Shown one piece after another: positions 54,835 through 62,926 of a stretch of 64,000 nt of DNA; position 1 is the stretch's first letter, and every line of letters begins with the position of its first letter. This DNA comes from Brevibacterium limosum (GTDB lineage: Bacteria; Actinomycetota; Actinomycetes; Actinomycetales; Brevibacteriaceae). The notes under the pieces are model-generated. The model made no database searches. It saw only the letters and a program-made list of their open reading frames with translations, and was not told the origin of the DNA. The DNA lies in NCBI RefSeq assembly GCF_011617705.1, contig NZ_CP050154.1, forward strand, positions 1 through 64,000. Direction: 5' to 3'. Both the position numbers and the translations under genes were made by a program.

Positions 54835-55038
54835 TCAGAGGCCGCGGACGCGAGTCGCCTGCAGGCCCTTGGAGCCCATCTCAGAATCGAACTCGACGTT
54901 CTGACCCTCGGTGAGCTCGCGGTAGCCGGAGGCTTCGATCGCGGAGAAGTGAGTGAACACGTCAGCCGAACCGTCGTCAGGCTGGATGAATCCGAAACCC
55001 TTTTCCGCGTTGAACCATTTCACGGTACCTGTTGCCAT
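54835..55038 (-). CDS. cspA: Cold-shock protein (CspA family)
   Basis: A 67-aa single-domain RNA chaperone: [19 protein letters not shown] carries RNP1 (KGFGFI) and VFTHFSAIE carries RNP2. It melts RNA structure. ATG start with AAGGATAC upstream. About 500 bases of non-coding sequence precede it, long enough for the structured 5' leader usual for cold-shock genes. Confidence 0.95.
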   Translation of the reverse strand: MATGTVKWFNAEKGFGFIQPDDGSADVFTHFSAIEASGYRELTEGQNVEFDSEMGSKGLQATRVRGL

Positions 55039-55585
55039 AATCTTTGTATCCTTATTTTTTAACTGATGACCGCTGCTGCGATCGTGATGGTCGAACCCAT
55101 TGCTGGATCCGGCTTTCCCGCTGGCTGGACTGGATCTTCAGACGCAGATCCAACGAAAATCTGTGGGTGAACCGAGGACTCGGAATCGCTGGTGAGGATG
55201 AGTTCTCTGATGTGAGGTCTCTGTCTCAGACGAAATCGTGGGGATACTCGGTTTCGATCATGCACTCGAAGGTGCTGGACGGAAGTCGTCAGACGACTGA
55301 ACTGGGAAAATCATGAGGGGCGCGGAAGGCAGACACGCGCCGACGGGCAAACACATGGTGACGAGCGAATCTACCTGCTCTTCAGACACCATCTGCTCCG
55401 CACATTTCTGTGCGAGAACGATTCCAGCTTAACAGAGTGATCGCTCTGCGGGTGATTTCGGCCGAATGATTTCAGTCGAGAGATGGAACACAGCGATGTG
55501 CACTCGACCGCGCAGGCATTTAGGATTGTATACATTCCGTTTTGTATGCAATCCGCCGTGACCCCGACGCAGGAGCACCCGAACC
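55039..55585. other. Divergent intergenic region between cspA and the LCP gene
   Basis: This 547-base gap is relatively AT-rich near 55041-55065 and 55500-55560. The left side should hold the cspA leader and promoter on the minus strand; the right side carries an inverted repeat at 55523-55554 before the LCP gene. No coding sequence is convincing in between. Confidence 0.6.
55523..55554. promoter_or_regulatory. 11-bp inverted repeat, operator candidate
   Basis: GGATTGTATAC (55523-55533) and GTATGCAATCC (55544-55554) are inverted repeats with one mismatch and a 10-base spacer, 32 bases before the LCP start. TTGTATAC-type half-sites are typical of GntR or similar dimeric regulators. The low-GC context also allows a -10 element here (GTATAC/TATGCA). 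Confidence 0.45.
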
Positions 55586-56677
55586 GTGGACAACGAAGAA
55601 TCGTCACCGCCGCCAGGACCCCGCCGACAGCGACGCCTCGCCGCGAAGTACCGGCGCCGGCGCACCTTCGTCGCCGTGGCTGCGGTCCTCATCATCGGTG
55701 CCCCCGTGACGATCGCGGTGGCGGTGCACAACCTCGGCGCGAATATCTCGTCCTCTCCGCTGCGCGCCCACGGCGGCGACGTTCCCGAGAAGCTCACCGA
55801 TGAGACGAACGTCCTCATCATCGGATCCGACACTCGCGATCTCGAATCGGCGAAGGAAGCCTCCGATGACTCGGGCACAGGTGAAGGCGCGAACTCCGGG
55901 ACCGCCTCGGGGCAGGGATTCGGCAGCGCCGAGGGTGCGCGAAGCGATGCGATGATCCTCGCTCACGTCGCCGCCGACGGCGGCCGCATCGACGCCGTGC
56001 AGATTCCACGTGACACGATCATGGACATTCCCGCCTGCGACGACACCGGCCACGGCGCGTCGGCAGCCACGCACGGAATGATCAATTCGGCCCTCAACGC
56101 GGGTCCGGCCTGCTCGGTATCAGCGGCGGAGGAACTCACCGGGGTGCGCGTCGACCACTTCATCAACGTCGACTTCGACGGATTCGCCGCGATCGTCGAC
56201 GCGCTCGACGGAATCACCGTCGACCTCGACGAGCCTCTCACGGACCCGAAGGCGAACCTCGATCTGCCCGCCGGGCACCAGACGATCGGCGGTGACGACG
56301 CCCTCGCCTTGGCCCGGACGCGGCACGCCGTGGGAGACGGCAGCGACATCTCCCGCATGGGCAACCAGCAGATGGTCATGGAAGCCATCATCGACCGCGC
56401 CAAGAGCGGGCAGGTCCTCACTCGGCCCGACCGCCTCTACGGATTCCTCGACGCTGTGACCTCGACGATCGGCGTCGACGACGAACTCGACTCGATGCGA
56501 GCGCTCGCCTCCCTGGCCACGACGGTGGCCTCCGTGCCCGAGGACGACATCACATTCGAGATCATGCCGTGGGCACCCGCACCGGAGGACCCCAACCGGG
56601 TGGTCAAATCCGCCGAGGCGGACGACGTGTTCACCTCCATCATCGACGACGAACCGATCACGGACATCGTCGGCTGA
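55586..56677 (+). CDS. LytR-CpsA-Psr family protein (cell-wall polymer ligase)
   Basis: A 363-aa protein that probably attaches teichoic acid or another polymer to peptidoglycan. A short basic cytoplasmic part (RRQRRLAAKYRRRR) precedes a membrane anchor (TFVAVAAVLIIGAPVTIAVAV). The LCP domain shows NVLIIGSDTRD, RSDAMILAHVAADGGRIDAVQIPRDT, INSALN, VDHFINVDFDGFAAIVDALDGI and ALARTRHAVGDGSDISRMGNQQ with the conserved Arg and Asp residues. GTG start with AGGAG upstream. Confidence 0.92.
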   Translation: MDNEESSPPPGPRRQRRLAAKYRRRRTFVAVAAVLIIGAPVTIAVAVHNLGANISSSPLRAHGGDVPEKLTDETNVLIIGSDTRDLESAKEASDDSGTGEGANSGTASGQGFGSAEGARSDAMILAHVAADGGRIDAVQIPRDTIMDIPACDDTGHGASAATHGMINSALNAGPACSVSAAEELTGVRVDHFINVDFDGFAAIVDALDGITVDLDEPLTDPKANLDLPAGHQTIGGDDALALARTRHAVGDGSDISRMGNQQMVMEAIIDRAKSGQVLTRPDRLYGFLDAVTSTIGVDDELDSMRALASLATTVASVPEDDITFEIMPWAPAPEDPNRVVKSAEADDVFTSIIDDEPITDIVG

Positions 56678-56811
56678 CCCGGCTCGTCCGCTGACCCGGC
56701 TCGCGCCACCCCAGACTGCTGCAGCGCTGGTTGCCCCGGCTGAAGCCGGCAGGGAGCCGTCGATGACCTCCGTCCAGGCGATATTCATCCGCGGCTTCTA
56801 GACTGGTCGGC

Positions 56812-57249
56812 ATGTCTACGATCGAAATCACGCAAGACAACTTCGAGTCGACCATCAACGACAACGAGATCATCCTCCTCGACTTCTGGGCCGATTGGTG
56901 CGGCCCCTGCAAGCAGTTCGCCCCGGTCTTCGAACAGGCCGCCGAGGCCAACCCCGACATCGTCTTCGGCAAGATCGACACCGAAGCCCAGCAGCAGCTG
57001 GCCGGACTCTTCGCGATCTCCTCGATCCCGACCCTCGTCGCCTTCCGCCAGGGCATCGTCGTCTTCGCCCAGCCCGGCGCGCTCGCCGCCCCGCAGCTCG
57101 AACAGGTCATCACCGCCGTCAAGGGACTCGACATGGACGAGGTCCGTGCCGAACTGGCCAAACAGGAAGCCGCCGCTGCCGCCGAGACCGACGGCGCTGA
57201 CGGTGCCGCCCCCGATTCGATCCCTGCCGACCCGGGCGTCGACAAGTGA
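56812..57249 (+). CDS. Thioredoxin-domain protein (second copy)
   Basis: A 145-aa protein with DFWADWCGPCKQFAPVF (active-site WCGPC) and the cis-proline segment SSIPTLVAF, followed by a 40-residue Ala/Glu/Asp-rich tail absent from the trxA product. Cytoplasmic; no signal peptide. The ATG start has a possible -10 TAGACT 20 bases upstream, suggesting a short leader. Its stop overlaps the methyltransferase start. Confidence 0.92.
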   Translation: MSTIEITQDNFESTINDNEIILLDFWADWCGPCKQFAPVFEQAAEANPDIVFGKIDTEAQQQLAGLFAISSIPTLVAFRQGIVVFAQPGALAAPQLEQVITAVKGLDMDEVRAELAKQEAAAAAETDGADGAAPDSIPADPGVDK

Positions 57250-57968
57250 CCGCGACCAGCAGCCACAACGACCACACCCACGCAGACAGCGCCGGCGCAG
57301 GCAATTTCGGCGCGCCCGACTCCGTGGCCGCCTGGGAAGAGCGCTACGCCGACTCGGACGACGCCATCTGGTCCGGAAACCCGAACGAATCCCTCGTCGC
57401 CGTCGTCTCCGACATGACCCCCGGCCGCGTCCTCGACGTCGGCTGTGGTGAGGGCGCCGACGTCATCTGGCTGGCCGAGAACGGCTGGGACGCCACCGGC
57501 ATCGATCTGTCGACCACGGCCATCGACCGTGCCCGCCGGACCGCGGAATCCCGCGGAGTCTCCGCCGAATTCGCCGTCGCCGACGTCTCCTCCTGGGATC
57601 CGGAAGACCCCGATCGCCGAGGCGGCTTCGACCTCGTCACCGGATTCTTCCTCCACACCCGGCTGCCCGACACCCGGGAGGAGCTGCTGGCCCGCGTCGC
57701 CGCGCACGTGGCACCGGGAGGGGCGCTTCTGCTCGTCTCCCATGCGACGATGCCGCCGTGGGCCGAAGAGCACAGCGAGAAGTTCGAGCACGGCATGGAT
57801 CACCACCACGAACTGGTCAGCCCGAACGGAGACTTCGCACTCCTCATCGGCGCCAGCCCGAACCGGTGGGAGATCGAACTCGCCGATACCCGGACACGAC
57901 AGGTGATCTCACCGTCAGGCGAACCCGCCGAACTCGACGACGCGGTTCTCCTGGCCCGCCGAGTCTGA
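57246..57968 (+). CDS. Class I SAM-dependent methyltransferase
   Basis: A 240-aa methyltransferase with motif I VLDVGCGEGADVIWLAENGW, the acidic residue in GIDLSTTAIDRAR, and FDLVTGFFLHTRLP. An N-terminal His-containing polar stretch precedes the domain. The arrangement resembles TehB/thiopurine-type methyltransferases, with tellurite or thiol detoxification as one possibility; the thioredoxin neighbour (GTGA overlap) would fit that, but the substrate is unknown. Confidence 0.85.
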   Translation: MTATSSHNDHTHADSAGAGNFGAPDSVAAWEERYADSDDAIWSGNPNESLVAVVSDMTPGRVLDVGCGEGADVIWLAENGWDATGIDLSTTAIDRARRTAESRGVSAEFAVADVSSWDPEDPDRRGGFDLVTGFFLHTRLPDTREELLARVAAHVAPGGALLLVSHATMPPWAEEHSEKFEHGMDHHHELVSPNGDFALLIGASPNRWEIELADTRTRQVISPSGEPAELDDAVLLARRV

Positions 57969-58042
57969 ACTCCACAGCCCGAGTTCAGCTCTATGCACGA
58001 AGAGCTCCGCAGTCGAGACCGACGGCGGAGCCGCCTCGGTGA

Positions 58043-58086
58043 ACCGGGTGATTCCCAGCCTCTGAGACAGGGGCGAATCACCCGGT
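58043..58086 (+). terminator. 12-bp hairpin before the formate dehydrogenase operon
   Basis: ACCGGGTGATTC (58043-58054) and GAATCACCCGGT (58075-58086) form a perfect 12-bp stem with a 20-base loop. No T run follows. It may end the thioredoxin-methyltransferase transcript or be part of the formate dehydrogenase control region, starting 45 bases before the operon. Confidence 0.5.
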
Positions 58087-58130
58087 CTCACCAGGTGCAT
58101 TTCCGCCCGATGAGGGTCTATGGTGGAGCC

Positions 58131-61100
58131 ATGGCTCGATTCAGCTTCCTCGAGTGGCCGGTACTCCGGCAGTTCCGCACGTCCGATAAGTCCGGACGCG
58201 GAGAATCAGTCGTGTCTCCGACGACTCGAGACACCACTCCACGCACGGCCACGGCCGATAAGGTCGTCCAATCCGTGTGCCCGTACTGCGCCGTCGGCTG
58301 CGGGCAGAAGATCTTCGTCAAGGACGACAAGGTCGTCCAGATCGAAGGCGACCCGGATTCGCCGATCTCACGAGGCCGACTGTGCCCGAAGGGCGCAGCC
58401 AGCGAACAGCTCGTCAACGCCCCCGGCCGCGTCACCGACGTCCTCTACCGGGCCCCGAAGGCCAAGGACTGGACGAAGATCGACCTGTCCACCGCGATCG
58501 ATATGATCGCCGACCGCTTCATCGAAGCCCGCCGCAACCACTGGGAGGACGTCGACGACAAGGGCCACCCGCTCAGGCGCACGATGGGCATCGCCAGTCT
58601 CGGCGGGGCGACGATCGACAACGAAGAGAACTACCTCGCGAAGAAGCTCTACACCGCGGCCGGGGCGATACAGATCGAGAACCAGGCGCGTATTTGACAC
58701 TCCGCCACGGTTCCCAGTCTGGGAACCTCGTTCGGGCGCGGCGGCGCCACTCAACCCGTCCAGGATATGGCGAATGCGGACTGCATCATCATTCAGGGCT
58801 CCAACATGGCCGAGTGCCACCCCGTGGGCTTCCAATGGGTGACCGAGGCCAAGGCCCGAGGTGCCCGCGTCATCCACGTCGATCCTCGTTTCACGCGTAC
58901 CACCGCGATCGCCGATAGGCATGTGCCCATCCGGGCCGGCTCCGACATCGTGCTGCTCGGTGCGCTCATCAATCGCGTCCTGTCCGAGGGCACGTACTTC
59001 TCCGAGTACGTACGGGCGTACACGAACGCGACGAACCTCATCAGCGACGACTTCATCGGCGCCGAAGACCTCGACGGTCTGTTCTCCGGATTCGACACGG
59101 ACACGCACTCCTATGACAACTCGTCGTGGTCGTACCACACCGACGCCGAGGGTGCACCGGTCCGTGACGAGACGATGAGCGACCCGCGTTCGGTGCTGCA
59201 GATCCTGAAGCATCACTACTCCCGCTACACCCCGGAGATGGTGGCCGAGAACTGCGGCATCAAGCCGAACGACTTCGACTACCTCTACGAGTCGGTCACG
59301 AAGAACTCCGGCCGGGACCGGACCACGTGCTTCGCCTATGCGGTCGGGTGGACCCAGCACAGCCTCGGCGCGCAATTCATCCGCACGGCCTCGATCCTCC
59401 AGCTCCTGCTGGGCAATATGGGTCGCCCGGGCGGCGGAATCATGGCCCTGCGCGGTCATGCCACGATCCAAGGCTCGACCGACATTCCGACGCTGTTCAA
59501 CCTCCTGCCCGGCTACCTGCCGATGCCCAGCGCCGGAGTCCACGACACCTTCGACGACTACGTCGCAGCCGTCGGCACCCCCGAGACCCACAAGGGCTAT
59601 TGGGCCAACGGCCGCGCCTACACGGCGAACCTGCTCAAGGCCTGGTGGGGCGACGCGGCGACGCCGGAGAACGACTTCGCCTTCGACTACCTGCCGCGGA
59701 TCAACGGAGCCCACGGCACCTACCAGACGCAGGTGCGGATGCTCGCCGACGGCGTCGACGGATACTTCCTGCTCGGCCAGAACCCGGCCGTGGGGTCGGC
59801 GAACGGACGCATGCAGCGGATGGCGATGAGCCACCTGAAGTGGATGGTCGTCCGCGACTTCAGCCTCATCGAGTCCGCCACCTGGTGGAAGGACGGCCCG
59901 GAGATCGCGACCGGGGAGCTGAAGACCGAGGACATCGACACCGAGATGTTCTTCCTGCCTGCCGCCAACCACACGGAGAAGGCCGGCACGTTCACACAGA
60001 CCCAACGCCTCGTGCAGTGGCGGCACAAGGCCGTCAACCCGCCCGGCGACGCGCAGAGCGAACTCGACTTCTTCTTCGAGCTCGGCAAGGCCGTGCGGGA
60101 GAAGCTGAGAGACTCCGATGACCCGCGCGATCGGCCGCTGCTCGACATGACCTGGGACTATCCGGTCGATGACGAGGGCGAAGTCGACGCCGAGTCGGTC
60201 GTCAGGGAGATCAACGGCTACTTCGTCGGCGGTGAGCGGGACGGGCAGGCGTTGGAGAACTTCAACCAGATGACCGACGACGGCACCACCGCCGGCGGCT
60301 GCTGGATCTACGCGGGCGTCTACGCGGGAGGCGTGAACATGGCCGCCCGACGCAAACCGCGCAGCGAACAGGACGAGACCGCGGCCGAATGGGCGTGGGC
60401 ATGGCCGGCGAACCGCCGCCTCCTCTACAACCGCGCCTCCGCGGCCCCCGACGGAACTCCCTGGTCGGAACGGAAGAAGTTCGTGTGGTGGGATGAGGAA
60501 TCCGGGAAGTGGACGGGCAAGGATGTGCCTGATTTCCCTATCGACCGGGCACCCTCGGCACGATCGGATGTCGCCTATGGCGGACCCGACCACCTCGACG
60601 GCGATGATCCCTTCATCATGCAGGCCGACGGCAAGGGCTGGCTGTTCGCTCCCAGCGGCATGGTCGACGGCCCCCTGCCCACACACTACGAACCGCAGGA
60701 ATCGGCGGTGACGAACCCGCTGTACCCCCAGCAGAACTCTCCGACCCGGATGGTCATGCGCCGCGAGGACAATCTGTCCGCACCCGGTGCCGGCGTGCCC
60801 GGTTCCGAAGTGTTCCCCTACGTGTTCACGACCTACCGGCTCACCGAACACCACACCGCAGGCGGGATGTCCCGCTGGCTGCCGTACCTGTCCGAGCTGC
60901 AGCCGGAGATGTTCTGCGAGATCTCCCCGGAGCTCGCCGCGGAGGTGGGCCTCGAACCCTACGGCTGGGCGACCTTGGTCTCCCCACGGTCGGCCATCGA
61001 GGCCCGGGTGCTCGTGACCAGGCGGATGACCCCGCTGACGATCGGCGGGACGACGGTCCACCAGATCGGCCTGCCCTACCACTGGGGTGTCGGCGGAACC

Positions 61101-61793
61101 GGAGCCGTGGTCGAAGGCGATTCCGCCAACGACCTGCTCGGCGTGACGATGGACCCCAACGTCTATATCCAGAACAGCAAGTACGTCGCGGGAACGATCA
61201 TCCCCGGCAGGCGTCCGCGCGGCCCCGAGCTCGTCGACTTCGTCGAGAAGTACCAGCGAGAGGCCGGGTTGAGTCCCGAATCCGGCAACCAGCAGGTCAC
61301 AGTGCCCGCCGAGGATGTCGAGACCTCCCACGATGCCGGACGGGGACGCAGCGTCGGCGGGCACGCTCACCGCGGCGGCGATTCGGCCGTCGGAGTCACC
61401 CCGGGCAGGACTCTGGCCGGGGGACCGGGGGCAGGCTCCGACGAGAACGGCACGACCGCCTCGGCGAAGGGATCGGATCAGGACACGGACACCTCGGCGA
61501 CAGTCGACAGTGCCGATGACCGCACCGGACGGATCGGCCTCGAGCCCGTCGAAACAGCAGTGGCCAACCGCGCCGACGACGGCGACCCCAGCGACGGCGA
61601 CCCCGCCCGCGGACGGCGCGACGACGGCACGGCGATCACCGACGCCGAGGCGGAAGCGGCCGAAGCCCGCGCAATGAAGGCGCGAGAGGTCTCGCTCGGA
61701 TCCGAGGCTGCGGACGGTGTCGACTCGACCGAGTCCGACACCGGCTCTGCCGAGTCCGAAGCGCGCAACGACGATGAGGAGGACAACGACTGA
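58131..61793 (+). CDS. fdhA: Formate dehydrogenase catalytic subunit, selenocysteine-containing
   Basis: Molybdopterin oxidoreductase of 1220 aa that oxidises formate to CO2. An N-terminal 4Fe-4S site (VCPYCAVGCG ... GRLCPKG, about residues 49-87) precedes the molybdopterin domains. The frame has an in-frame TGA at 58695-58697 (residue 189) in IENQARI-U-HSATVPSLGTSFGRGGAT, matching the ARV-U-H-PTVASLAPTFGRGAMT context of FdnG/FdoG selenoproteins; a SECIS-like hairpin follows. Reading resumes in the same frame to 61793. No Tat signal is seen, so the subunit is probably cytoplasmic. The last 175 residues are an acidic, disordered extension not found in FdnG. ATG at 58131 has GGTGGAG upstream; its stop overlaps the next gene. 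Confidence 0.9.
58695..58727 (+). promoter_or_regulatory. Selenocysteine codon TGA and SECIS-like hairpin
   Basis: TGA (58695-58697) is followed, after 11 bases, by GGTTCCC (58709-58715), loop AGTCT (58716-58720) and GGGAACC (58721-58727), a perfect 7-bp stem. The spacing and the GGUU...(A)GUCU... shape match the SECIS of Escherichia coli fdhF, whose loop is AGGUCU. It lies in the coding frame and must be read as Sec insertion by SelB. Confidence 0.85.
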
Positions 61794-62926
61794 TGTCGAC
61801 ACCGACGATCGATGAGGGCACGCTCGCCGACGGGCATTGGCACGATTCCTCGCACAGCCGCAAGGGGTTCTTCACCGACACCTCGATCTGCATCGGCTGC
61901 AAGGCCTGCGAGGTCGCGTGCAAGGAATGGAACCACAATCCGCAGGACGGAACCTTCGAACTCCTCGGCTCCTCCTATGACAACACCGGCGGCCTGGGCG
62001 CGAACACGTGGCGTCACGTCGCTTTCGTCGAACAGGATTCCGACCGGATCGAGAAGGCCCGCGAATCCGGACGCAAGCTCGTCAACCTCGGGATGCCGAC
62101 GATCCGACCCCGCACGGATGAGTCATCGGGGGCCCAGCCTCTCGACGGCGCCCTCGGTGCTGCTGCGGAGGGGCGGACCAGCGCAGGACTGCCGACGACA
62201 CCGGAGCTCGGTGTCGACCTGTTGGCTCCCGGTGCCCTGGAGCCGACTGACCCTGCAGACTTCACCGGCGTCGATACGACCCCGCCGGACACCGCCGACT
62301 TCCGCTGGCTGATGTCCTCGGACGTGTGCAAACACTGCACACATGCAGGCTGTCTCGACGTCTGCCCGACCGGCGCCCTGTTCCGCACCGAATTCGACAC
62401 CGTCGTCGTGCAGAACGATGTCTGCAACGGCTGCGGCACCTGCGTGGCCGGCTGCCCCTTCGGTGTCATCGAACGCCGCGACGACGGCACGATCAACACT
62501 CCCACCGACCGGGAAGATCGCAAGGCCGCGGATATGGACGTGCCGGACAAGGGCACCGCGAACAAGTGCACGCTCTGCTACGACCGCCTCGTCGAGGGCC
62601 AGGAACCGGCCTGTGCGCAGACCTGCCCGACTCAGTCGATCAAGTTCGGCGACCGGGACGACATGGTCGCCCAGGCACATGAACGCGTGGCCGCACTGCA
62701 CGAGAAGGGGCTGACCGAGGCCCGCCTCTACGGAGCGAACCCGAACGACGGCGTCGGCGGCACCGGGTCCGTCTTCCTCCTCCTCGACGAGCCCGAGGTC
62801 TACGGGCTGCCGCCGGATCCCAGGGTGGTGACGAAGGACCTGCCCGGCATGTATGCGAAGGCCGGCCTGGCGGCGCTCGGCATGGCGGCGGCGGCCGGTC
62901 TCGCGTTCCTGGGGAGCAGGCGTTGA
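61793..62926 (+). CDS. fdhB: Formate dehydrogenase iron-sulfur subunit
   Basis: A 377-aa ferredoxin-type subunit with four Cys clusters for 4Fe-4S centres: ICIGCKACEVACKEWN, VCKHCTHAGCLDVCPTGALF, VCNGCGTCVAGCPFGV and CTLCYDRLVEGQEPACAQTCPTQ. An unusual long insert (about residues 85-165) lies between the first and second clusters. The C-terminal helix (AKAGLAALGMAAAAGLAFLG) should tether it to the membrane. ATG overlaps the fdhA stop (TGATG). Confidence 0.93.
   Translation: MSTPTIDEGTLADGHWHDSSHSRKGFFTDTSICIGCKACEVACKEWNHNPQDGTFELLGSSYDNTGGLGANTWRHVAFVEQDSDRIEKARESGRKLVNLGMPTIRPRTDESSGAQPLDGALGAAAEGRTSAGLPTTPELGVDLLAPGALEPTDPADFTGVDTTPPDTADFRWLMSSDVCKHCTHAGCLDVCPTGALFRTEFDTVVVQNDVCNGCGTCVAGCPFGVIERRDDGTINTPTDREDRKAADMDVPDKGTANKCTLCYDRLVEGQEPACAQTCPTQSIKFGDRDDMVAQAHERVAALHEKGLTEARLYGANPNDGVGGTGSVFLLLDEPEVYGLPPDPRVVTKDLPGMYAKAGLAALGMAAAAGLAFLGSRR

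Noticed and set aside
58131..61793. fdhA as a nonsense or frameshift pseudogene
   Set aside because: The two halves are in the same frame, the TGA sits exactly at the Sec position of the family, and a SECIS-like hairpin follows at the right distance.
58368..61802. Very long minus-strand open frame (over 1100 codons) opposite fdhA
   Set aside because: A mirror effect of GC-rich codons; its product is low-complexity and matches nothing, while the plus strand has a full enzyme.
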